Shown here one piece after another: positions 56,376-64,000 of a stretch of 64,000 bases of DNA. The notes under the pieces were generated by a model. The model had not been told where the DNA came from and made no database searches. It saw nothing but the letters and a program-made list of their open reading frames with translations. This stretch comes from Carposina sasakii. Lineage: Eukaryota > Arthropoda > Insecta > Lepidoptera > Carposinidae. Position 1 is the stretch's first letter. Every line of letters begins with the position of its first letter. The DNA lies in the NCBI GenBank assembly GCA_014607495.2, contig CP053173.1, forward strand, positions 620,001-684,000, read 5' to 3'. The position numbers were made by a program, and so were the translations under genes.

Positions 56376-56490
56376 ACCGTGATTTCTTTATTGTACACAG
56401 AAAATATACAGCAGGTAAGTGTATAACATATGTAATGTACAAAGGCGAGCTTATCTCTTAAAGAGATTTCTTCCGGCAAACCAGTACTAC
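56376..56490 (-). repeat. LINE-like 3' end fragment
   Basis: Starts GATTTCTTTATTGTACACAG, the complement of a terminus with an AATAAAG signal, and includes AAAGGCGAGCTTATCTCTTA and GATTTCTTCCGGCAAACCAG. Parallel to 47367-47470. Confidence 0.55.
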
Positions 56491-56494
56491 TACA

Positions 56495-57390
56495 TACTAG
56501 ATAGATTTTTTAAATACATACTTTTGACACAGGGAATCCTTTATAAGTTGCATACATTCTGTGTTGTAATCAGTGGTTTTGGCGGGAAAATTAAATGGTG
56601 TATTCGTATAATTCGCGCGGGAATACCGCAGTTTTCGCGGCATTTTGTGCAAATTCGATTTCTGTGATTATGCAACTACTATTCCGTGTTCCATTTAAAC
56701 AACCAATCGCTGCCCAATATTGCTTCGTATGCATTTCATAGTCAATATTCGCGTTCCATTTTTGAAATTGGCGTCAAAAATTTATGCCGTTATTTTAATT
56801 ATTTGCAAAATTGTGTTAATATTTTAGTTAAATAAATATGAGTTATATTCTTTATAGTATACTTGATTTATGAGGTTATTTTAAAATTCCTTTGTTCTAA
56901 GAAATGCTTGGCTTTGAACCAGAAAGCTGATTTAAATATAAATATAGGGCAAAGTGATAAAATCCTTTAGCAGATTGAATAATGCTAAAAACATTTAAAA
57001 CTGCTCTAACCGGGAATGAAAAACCAATATTTAGGAATTTTATTTTGTATAATAATGTTTATATTCATTTCAAAGCAATTTTAAATTAGCAAACATAGAT
57101 TTTATATTAGTAAACAATAGTCATTGCTGTCAATATGAACACTTAAGAATAATTTTATTTCTATTGAGGGATCGGAACCAACTAACTCAGTTATTCGGTA
57201 GATAGAACTAACATGGAAAACTAATCCTGATGATGCCACGGGTGTTGGCGAAACATATGTCGATTAAAATTTTTTAATTGGTTTTCGGATTAGCAGCTAT
57301 GTATTTATGGTTGCATGCTAGGTGCTTGGATCTGGCTTCTCGTTGCGACTGTAGTGTCTTGTGTTCGTGATCATGAGTAGGCAGATCCGA
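56495..57390. other. No gene recognised
   Basis: AT-rich. The end (about 57330-57390) has CTTCTCGTTGCGACTGTAGT, similar to TTCTCATCGCGACTGCAGTA at about 5327, an unnamed repeat block. Confidence 0.35.
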
Positions 57391-57470
57391 GGGTCAGCGG
57401 AGGGTATAGGGCCCGGTGGCGGGCGATCCCTCAATAGAGATTTGAACTTCCGAATAGTGACGCCTGATAC
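57391..57470. mobile_element. Short MITE, right half
   Basis: Shares GGGTCAGCGGAGGGTATAGG with 28683-28790 and ends GAATAGTGACGCCTGATAC. The last 29 bases (57442-57470) are the inverted complement of the left TIR at 28683-28711. The left TIR is missing here. Confidence 0.6.
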
Positions 57471-57678
57471 AATTCAATAATTTTATTATTTTCTCCAAAT
57501 TGTAAATAGATTTCATTTCTAAATTATCGTCCGCCCGCGGTTTCTTCCGCTTTTTTTTACTTCCCACACGTGTTGACTTGTCAGTGATTTATAATAATCT
57601 TTCGTACGTTTCACCAAAAAAATCCTTTGAACGATGGCCCTAGTTACTATGTGCATGACAACATCTATCATATCATAT

Positions 57679-57910
57679 AAAAGCTACGTGAATAGCCCAC
57701 CGTAGAGAACCTATACACCAAATTTGAGACTCGAAATCACAAGTTTATTTTTCAAGATTGTATGAAAATTTCTGAGATATTTAAAAATTCTCCATACTAT
57801 CGGGAAAAATAAACATGTGATTTCGAGTCTTAAATTTTGTGGATAGGTTCTCTATAATGGGCTATTTACGTAGCTTTTCGCTTAACATACCCTTTTTGTT
57901 ACACCCTGTA
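57679..57910. mobile_element. Family P MITE, left end missing
   Basis: Begins within the left arm at AAAGCTACGTGAATAGCCCA and continues through the central spacer to TGTTACACCCTGTA at 57910, followed by TA. Confidence 0.83.
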
Positions 57911-58884
57911 TACTAATTTTTTATTTTATCTATTCTTGTAACTGCACACATCCATCTCAACATTCTCATCTCGCATGCATGCAGTTGATTTTCATCCTTC
58001 TTCTTTACGGCTCCATCTAAGTTGCCAGTAGTTAAAATAATTATTTACTCATTGACTTTTTTGAGTTGCGGGAACACAGTTCTATCCTCAAACTTCATTA
58101 CCACATTTTTAATTTTAGTAGTACTCGTATGCACCCTTACCGTCACGAATCAGTATCTCTTAAGGCACGGCTGATCTAATTACTGACGCAGAGCTTAAGG
58201 GGAGGGGCTGCAGCAATCAGTCAATTGGTGCGTGACGTGAATAGTGACATTTAGTGGTGTACCCATCGTAGACGTATATTTAGGTCGGATGGTTCTAAAT
58301 AGGTTCCCAATTCCGAAATTGAGTGGTTTGAATACGCCTTAAATTATTTGAAAATACTTATATCGAAGTCTCTTGGAAGAAATCTCTTGTGGAGAAATGA
58401 ACGGCTATGTATGCATTTCTTTTGTAAATATCTCTGTATTTACTGTAGTGTCTTGTGTAATATATGTATAAGTCGATGAAGAATCGGACTAACGTTACGG
58501 TACTTTACTATCCGCTAAGAAACGTAAATATATGTAATTCTCAAATTTCATATTTTTTTCTTACGAATCGATAGCGTTACGGAGCAAAGAAATTCGATTG
58601 TTCATCGGGTTACGGGTTTATTTTATTAAACGTATTTTCTAAAAAACGTAGCCAATAAGGCAGAATAAGGAGACATGTCAAATCCGCGCCATTTTGCGCT
58701 AATCCTGGATATCCGTGACGCGATCGAGACGCCATATTTAATGCATTTCACCGTTGACAAGGATTTTGTGATATACTTACCTACAAACTGGATAGTGCAT
58801 AAAAAATATGTAGGTACCTACTGCCAACTAAAATTTTTCCTTTCGTAGATTTCAAAGTATTAGGTACTTTTAAATGTGAGAATA
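57911..58884. other. No gene or repeat recognised
   Basis: AT-rich sequence with a few GC-rich steps near 58150-58240 and 58680-58735. No open frame or inverted-repeat element seen. Confidence 0.4.
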
Positions 58885-59139
58885 TACAGGGTGTAATAAA
58901 AGGGGTATGTTAAGCGAAAAGCTGTGTAAATAGCCCACTAAAAGGAACCTAACCACAAAATTTCAGGCTCGAAATCACATGTTTATTATTCCAGATAGGA
59001 TGGAAAATTCCTAAACAAGTCAGGAATGTTCATACAATCTTGAAAAATAAATCGATTTTCAAATTTTGGAAATAGGTTCTTTATAGGGGGCTATTTACAT
59101 AGCTTTTCGCTTAACATACCCCTTCTGTTACACCCTGTA
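58885..59139. mobile_element. Family P palindromic MITE, complete copy
   Basis: A 255-bp copy between TA dinucleotides opens TACAGGGTGTAATA and closes TGTTACACCCTGTA, with matching long arms (GTTAAGCGAAAAGCTGTG and GCTTTTCGCTTAAC). Confidence 0.87.
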
Positions 59140-60235
59140 TAAGGAAAAAGTATCAAATTGTATAATTTCAAAGGACATTTTAACATAGTAAGGTAATTTA
59201 ATTTTCCTTTTATTACGAGAGAAGGAGTATGAGTATGTTTTTACCTACAAAACTCGTCATTTTTTAAAAATCTTTGTACCGGAAGTGGATAGAATTTTAA
59301 GCCGGGCGTGCACAGTCCAGTTAGTTCTATAACAATATCCTTGAAGTTCCCGCCTCGATCGGATTACTCGCTCCCGGAATCCGTGATTTGTGACTTACGC
59401 GTGTTTAACGGGTGACTGCTGGATGGTATTGGGTTTGTAAACAATCATTTTTTGGTTTCCATCCAATTCTGATGCATGACTAGTTTTGCTGGGTTAGTTT
59501 CGCTTTTATCCTTTTTCAATCTAAGAAACATTCGTTTGACAGTTTTTAATAAATGTACAATAAGAAAAATAAAGAATACCGTAAATATACCAAACAATTG
59601 GCAAAAGAAATAGTATAAAACATATTAGGTATGTTCGGAATTATTGGTACAGCTATTTTTCAACCAGCTAATTTCATCTGCATAGAAAGTGTTTAGTCTT
59701 AGATGAAGAAGTAACAAATATTCATTATGAAAACAAAGGTGTTATTTCATCTGGATAAATTAGGGCAGTTGAGGGTAATTTCATTTGAGTAAACGACTCA
59801 TGAGAGTGAGAGTTAGAAGTCACTCAAACAACAAAGCTTTCATCCGGTACCGGCGTAACTGAAATCCGAGTGGCGCCACTGTCTACTAATTAACATAATC
59901 ACCGCGTCAGTTGAGTTAGTAACATGGACGAGGAAGTGCAAGCGAAGGTTGCTAGTTAAACTATAAAAATGTCCAATAAACGTCTGTAAGATAGATTTTA
60001 AAGCTTAGGTTGCCAGTGAAACAAACGAAATGGACCAGCAAACGTTCATTAGATAGATTTTTAAGCGTTTCTCACGGAAATATTATATTTATATTATATA
60101 ATATAGGATTTTGAACTTGTACCTACTGAGTATCTACCTGCTACAAATGTTGTGTTATATTATGTAGGAATCTAGTAACACGCTGATATTGTTATACATG
60201 GTTTTATGTACCTTGCGCTGTTAATTGTTTTACTA
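59140..60235. other. No gene recognised upstream of the piggyBac element
   Basis: A GC-richer patch at 59290-59420 (GAAGTTCCCGCCTCGATCGG) is unexplained. The rest is AT-rich with no open frame of note. Confidence 0.35.
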
Positions 60236-60239
60236 TTAA

Positions 60240-60254
60240 CCCTATACTTGACAA
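60240..60254 (+). repeat. piggyBac left terminal inverted repeat
   Basis: CCCTATACTTGACAA, preceded by TTAA. The next base breaks the match with the right end (T here, A there). Confidence 0.95.
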
Positions 60255-60413
60255 TGTGCATCTACGTACACACATTTTTTTTAAAATTCTGCAGTCTTAA
60301 CTACGCGTGTTGTTTACCAGTTTTGCCCAAGTTCCAAGAATACATATCCTTATTTTGCATACAAAAATATTAATGACAACTGGCAACACTCAAGACAGTC
60401 AGTAGATTGCAAG

Positions 60414-60449
60414 ATGGCGGAGCGTGCGCGTGCGTCTACCACATACAAG
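60414..60449 (+). CDS. piggyBac transposase, exon 1
   Basis: An ATG at 60414-60416 opens 12 codons, MAERARASTTYK, ending at AAG|GTAAAA (donor at 60450). Joined across a 315-bp intron (60450-60764) it is exactly in frame with the main transposase ORF, which itself has no ATG near its beginning other than internal Met codons. The intron ends in a long T-rich tract and TTCTAG. The short basic start is consistent with an N-terminus. Splicing is inferred from signals and phase and not proven. Confidence 0.7.
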
Positions 60450-60612
60450 GTAAAAATCTATTGAAATCGTATAATTTACTTACAGAAATAATATAAAAAT
60501 GAATAAAATAAGTACATAAAGAGTTATTCTTGTAAATAAATAAAATATTTCATCAATTTGAATGAGATTACTAGGCAATTTTGTTTCTTCAACTTTCATG
60601 TATCTTTAAATG

Positions 60613-60678
60613 CACATTGCCAGTTGTTCAACATACTTACTGGTACTAAGCTGTGTGCATTTGTAGACACATTGCCAG
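60613..60678 (+). repeat. piggyBac left subterminal repeats
   Basis: CACATTGCCAG occurs at 60613-60623 and again at 60668-60678. Both lie inside the predicted intron. The inverted form sits near the right end at 63188-63198. Confidence 0.7.
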
Positions 60679-60764
60679 GTTAGATAGAATATTATTTTTA
60701 AAATACTATTATGAATTTCAATGTTTGTTTCCTTGTTTAATTTGATTTTTTTTTATTGTTCTAG

Positions 60765-62735
60765 CCTTCAACAAGATCTTTAAAAATTTTGGCGTTGGTA
60801 CCTAAGTCTGGTGCCGGTTCCGACATAGAGAAAAGTGATGATTCGGAAGATGAACTTCACCATGCACGCCAAATTGTCAAAAACAGGATCATTGAAAATT
60901 CTGACATATCTTCAGACCCTCCATCACTACCATCTTCATTAGAGAATCTTAATTTACTATCAGATAGTGAAGAAGAAACTACGTGTCTAACAACTGTAAG
61001 TTCTTCAGTGAACGAGATGATACATAATCAAAGCCCAAATTCACCATCAATATTAGCTTCTGTTCCAATTCCATGTGCGTCAAACTTAACCGAAACACTT
61101 GCCACATCACAATTTTCACCGTCAGCTGGTCCAAGTAATATTGCATCTCCCTCTAGTGTTACACGATCGAAGAAAAAATCTACAACTGTTATTGTAAAAA
61201 AGAAAATGGTGCGACTGAAGCGAATAGACACAAAATGGGTTTGCAAAAAAACATTTATGGGTAAAGCAGAAATTGAAGATAAAACTTTCATACAATCAGC
61301 ATCGCAGCCAATTAAGTCTCCTTTAGAATACTTTCTAATGTTCTTTGATAACGATCTCATAGAATTAATGCTTCATCAAACTAACTTGTATTATATGCAA
61401 ATGAAAGGTGCACCATTGAATGTCACAAAAGACGAAATTAAAGATTTTATTGCTATCCAATTATTAATGGGCATAGTGAAACTACCAGCTTATACAGACT
61501 ATTGGGCTAAAAAGTTGCGTTACAATAAAATAGCTGATATAATGCCCTTGAAACGATTTCAACAAATACGAAGGTATTTACACTTTGCAGATAATTTACA
61601 TGATGACGGCGACAGATATTTCAAAGTAAGGCAACTTTTGAATAGTGTACGCCGTAATTGCCTAAAAATTGAAGAGGAAAATCGTTTTAGCATAGACGAA
61701 ATGATGGTGCCTTATAAAGGTACACGAGCTGGTAGTCGTAAGCAATATATCCAGAACAAGCCACGTAAATGGGGCTTCAAAATTTTTGTTCGTGCTGGAG
61801 TCTCTGGTATTGTGTATGACTTTTTAGTTTACGGCGGTGAAGATACGTTTCGTAATCATGTATTTACTGATGAAGAAAATGCCATGGGTTTAGCAGCAAA
61901 AGTGGTATTAGCTTTATCTCAATCAATTCAACAAAAACCTTGTTCGGTGCTCTATTTCGATAATTTTTTTACGTCTCTGGAATTGTTGCAACATTTGAGA
62001 AAAGAATATGGCATATTTGCTTTAGGGACTATAAGACAAAATAGACTTCGTGGAGCTGCAGCTAAACTACCGACTGATAAAAATTTGAAGAAACGAGGTC
62101 GTGGATCTTTCGCCCAGGTTGTCTCGAATGAATCTAAAATTGCGATAGTGAAGTGGTTTGATAACAAATGTGTTACTACAGCCAGCACTTACACTGACTC
62201 ATACCCGGTACAACAGATATTGCGATACTGTAAAAGCACAAAGACTAGACAATATGTAACGTGTCCCAACATCGTAAAGGAATATAACACTAGCATGGGA
62301 GGAGTAGATTTAGCGGACATGCTCGTAGCATTGTACCGGACAGAAATGAGAGCACATCGTTGGTATATACCTTTGTTCTCACAGGTTCTTGATATATGCG
62401 TCAATAATGCATGGCTCATCTATCGTCGCGAAAATAAAGATACGAAACGATTGAAACTCAAGCATTTTCGAGTTGACGTCAGTAATGAACTCCTCACCTT
62501 TGAAAGAACGAAGCAAAAGCCAAATTCTTCTAGGGGTTCCTATTTTGTTTCTCCTCAAACATCTGATTGTGGTAGATTTGATCAAATTGGGCACATGCCA
62601 TCTTTTACAAGTAAAGGTAGATGCAAGAATTGCATAAAATGCCAAACGAAATTCACTTGTGTGAAGTGCAATGTGCGGCTTTGTTTAGTCGAAGGTCGTA
62701 ACTGTTTCTATGATTATCACACAAAGTCCAGCTAA
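60765..62735 (+). CDS. piggyBac transposase, exon 2 (main ORF)
   Basis: The exon runs from the acceptor at 60764 to a TAA at 62733-62735 and encodes 656 residues, about 668 with exon 1. The enzyme should cut and paste its element at TTAA sites in the nucleus. The first 150 residues are acidic and Ser-rich, then a Lys-rich stretch (TRSKKKSTTVIVKKKMVRLK). A DDE_Tnp_1_7 domain follows, with the three expected Asp in FSIDEMMVPYKG, VLYFDNFFTS and MGGVDLADM (residues 303, 391 and 507, counted from the TTG codon at 60789-60791). A C-terminal Cys-rich domain has CKNCIKC, CVKC and later Cys/His, as in other members. Length is close to the family norm of about 600 residues. No stop or frameshift is seen. 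The frames on the opposite strand are shadows. Confidence 0.95.
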   Translation, partial: PSTRSLKILALVPKSGAGSDIEKSDDSEDELHHARQIVKNRIIENSDISSDPPSLPSSLENLNLLSDSEEETTCLTTVSSSVNEMIHNQSPNSPSILASVPIPCASNLTETLATSQFSPSAGPSNIASPSSVTRSKKKSTTVIVKKKMVRLKRIDTKWVCKKTFMGKAEIEDKTFIQSASQPIKSPLEYFLMFFDNDLIELMLHQTNLYYMQMKGAPLNVTKDEIKDFIAIQLLMGIVKLPAYTDYWAKKLRYNKIADIMPLKRFQQIRRYLHFADNLHDDGDRYFKVRQLLNSVRRNCLKIEEENRFSIDEMMVPYKGTRAGSRKQYIQNKPRKWGFKIFVRAGVSGIVYDFLVYGGEDTFRNHVFTDEENAMGLAAKVVLALSQSIQQKPCSVLYFDNFFTSLELLQHLRKEYGIFALGTIRQNRLRGAAAKLPTDKNLKKRGRGSFAQVVSNESKIAIVKWFDNKCVTTASTYTDSYPVQQILRYCKSTKTRQYVTCPNIVKEYNTSMGGVDLADMLVALYRTEMRAHRWYIPLFSQVLDICVNNAWLIYRRENKDTKRLKLKHFRVDVSNELLTFERTKQKPNSSRGSYFVSPQTSDCGRFDQIGHMPSFTSKGRCKNCIKCQTKFTCVKCNVRLCLVEGRNCFYDYHTKSS

Positions 62736-62788
62736 TTGATGTGACACCAATTTTATTTTTATTATAATTTTTAGCATCACCATGTTCT

Positions 62789-62838
62789 ATTACTATTTGA
62801 TGTCTGAGATCAACGGATTTCAGACGTCAAATAGTAAT
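62789..62838 (+). other. Stem-loop downstream of the transposase stop
   Basis: Arms of 19 bp (62789-62807 and 62820-62838) pair with one mismatch around a 12-nt loop. The left arm begins ATTACTATTTGATGTCTG. It lies about 50 bp after the stop codon, in the presumed 3' UTR. Its role is unknown; it could affect transcript end formation or be a small inserted palindrome. Confidence 0.75.
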
Positions 62839-62945
62839 TATGGTAGATTTGACTGATATATTGATCTCTTATTATTGCATTTATAATATTTACAGAAATT
62901 TTGTAACTGTTTACGTTGAATTTAACTCGTACTTAGTTTATAAGA

Positions 62946-62951
62946 AATAAA
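62946..62951 (+). promoter_or_regulatory. Candidate polyadenylation signal
   Basis: AATAAA lies 211 bp after the transposase stop codon. Another AATAAA occurs near 63083-63088. Either could serve the transposase transcript. Confidence 0.45.
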
Positions 62952-63187
62952 TTCTTAAAGGTGGACTTGGCCTATAAAGGCAAAGCTGAGTCAGTTGTTG
63001 ATGACTTGATTTTTGGTCTCTATTTAATAACTGTGATTGTTGATACTAAAGAAATTTAATAGTTTTGAGTTACATTTTGCATAAATAAAAAAAATTGTCT
63101 GAAAAAAAAATCTGTTTTATTGTTCTCCTGCACATGACAATGTATATTTCAATGCACACCCTTTTTCGACAGTGATAACTCAGCTAG

Positions 63188-63198
63188 CTGGCAATGTG
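63188..63198 (-). repeat. piggyBac right subterminal repeat
   Basis: CTGGCAATGTG is the exact complement of the left subterminal CACATTGCCAG, about 145 bp inside the right end. A looser block with TGACAATGTATATTTCAATG at 63135 resembles the sequence just inside the left TIR. Confidence 0.7.
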
Positions 63199-63328
63199 CA
63201 TTTTAAGGCACATGCTATATTTTCAAAAATATACATGCAATTATTTTTTTTATATTTTTTATATATTGTCTGTATTCAAAAGACCCAATAAATATAAAAA
63301 TATCCACAAATTTTTATAAAAAAAATCT

Positions 63329-63343
63329 TTGTCAAGTATAGGG
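63329..63343 (-). repeat. piggyBac right terminal inverted repeat
   Basis: TTGTCAAGTATAGGG, followed by TTAA at 63344-63347. Confidence 0.95.
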
Positions 63344-63664
63344 TTAACAATGTAACTTTAAAAAACGATATGTCGACTGAACTTATTGATTTGTGTAAAT
63401 TCGTGGAAATTTTTAATTGATCATTCTTTTGTAAGTTATCTCTGTATCTATCTATTTATAACGTTGTAAATATCCCGAATAAAAAAAAATAAAAAAAATA
63501 GTGGTTACTGGCCGAACAAAAATGTCCAGAAAAATTTTGTACGACAGCCTTTAAAACGTGTCTTTCTTAGTATTAATTAATATGGTCACACTTAAAATAC
63601 GTATTTGTTCTGATATTTTACTAAACCTAATGTCTAATGTTAGATCAAACTTAGCAAAGGTTTA

Positions 63665-63856
63665 AACTTGATGGTTTGCGGGAGATGGACAGCAACTCTT
63701 CCCGTGTTGACAACATAGTCCGGAAAATCACACTGCGGTCACCAACCCACCTGCCCAGCGTGGTGACTATGGTCTGATGGGCAAACCCCTATGGCAGACG
63801 GCTTGTGGCGTGCCCTGGGGGAAGCCTACGTCCAGCAGTGACTGCAATAGGCTGAT
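63665..63856 (+). repeat. SINE family A, 5'-truncated copy
   Basis: Starts within the family at TGATGGTTTGCGGGAGATGG and runs to ACGTCCAGCAGTGACTGCAA and TAGGCTGATGTG. It has several internal changes. The last 140 bases of the window show nothing recognised beyond CATT repeats. Confidence 0.75.
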
Positions 63857-64000
63857 GTGTGAGCTGTGTGTGACCCATGACATGACAAACATTCATTCAT
63901 TCCTTTATTTATTGCATGTCACATAGGTTATGTTACATATAAACAGCTCCAAAACACTTCTCGCTTCCGTGGTACCTACAACTATATTTAGTGCAAAAGA

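Larger units (their letters stand above)
60240..63343 (+). mobile_element. Complete piggyBac-type transposon
   Basis: A 3,104-bp element has 15-bp perfect terminal inverted repeats, CCCTATACTTGACAA at 60240-60254 and its complement at 63329-63343. TTAA lies directly outside both ends (60236-60239 and 63344-63347), the target duplication diagnostic of the piggyBac superfamily. It carries one intact two-exon transposase gene. Subterminal repeats with CACATTGCCAG occur near both ends. Everything visible is consistent with an autonomous, potentially active copy; activity is inference. Confidence 0.95.

Overview
The window looks like nuclear DNA of a moth or butterfly (Lepidoptera). It is AT-rich and almost entirely mobile DNA. 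The repeats are types typical of that order: RTE-type LINEs, SINEs that end in the block reading GCCTACGTCCAGCAGTGGAC plus a GAT tail, Helitron-like elements ending in GGCGTCCACTAG, and many short inverted-repeat (MITE) elements. No rRNA, CRISPR array, operon or convincing functional tRNA gene was seen. Species was not determined.

Host coding signal is sparse and lies on the minus strand. A short exon at 30295-30337 encodes a 14-residue hydrophobic, signal-peptide-like start and ends in a strong GTAAGT donor. A 136-nt exon at 7825-7960 has a strong acceptor, a strong donor and one open frame. Their phases fit: G plus CC gives Ala. A possible last exon at 4146-4248 also fits in phase, with a basic peptide ending in Cys and a stop, but its acceptor is weak. 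A GC-rich patch at 30660-30920 lies where the promoter of such a gene would be. If the model holds, most of the left half of the window is a 22-kb first intron of a small secreted-protein gene. I could not name the protein.

The best preserved mobile element is a complete piggyBac-type transposon at 60240-63343. It has 15-bp perfect terminal inverted repeats, TTAA on both sides, and an intact transposase that appears to be read from two exons (about 668 residues). Other autonomous-type remains are an RTE-like LINE at 10079-12575 (5'-truncated, one in-frame stop) and 3' stubs of other LINEs at 3599, 20774, 44717, 46804 and 53657.

The remainder is non-autonomous repeats. They fall into at least six SINE-like families, called A to F here, and two TA-flanked MITE families, one of them a long palindrome with nine copies or remnants. 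There are also several hAT-like MITEs with 8-bp target duplications, a 449-bp MITE with repeated GATCAGAC-type motifs, and Helitron-like copies. SINE families A and D share their 3' ends with LINEs in the same window, which suggests they borrow those LINEs' machinery. Several insertions are nested and give a relative order of events, most clearly at 46690-47665 and 41994-42633. Long stretches such as 13996-17900, 30925-35160 and 48430-51750 hold little that I can recognise.
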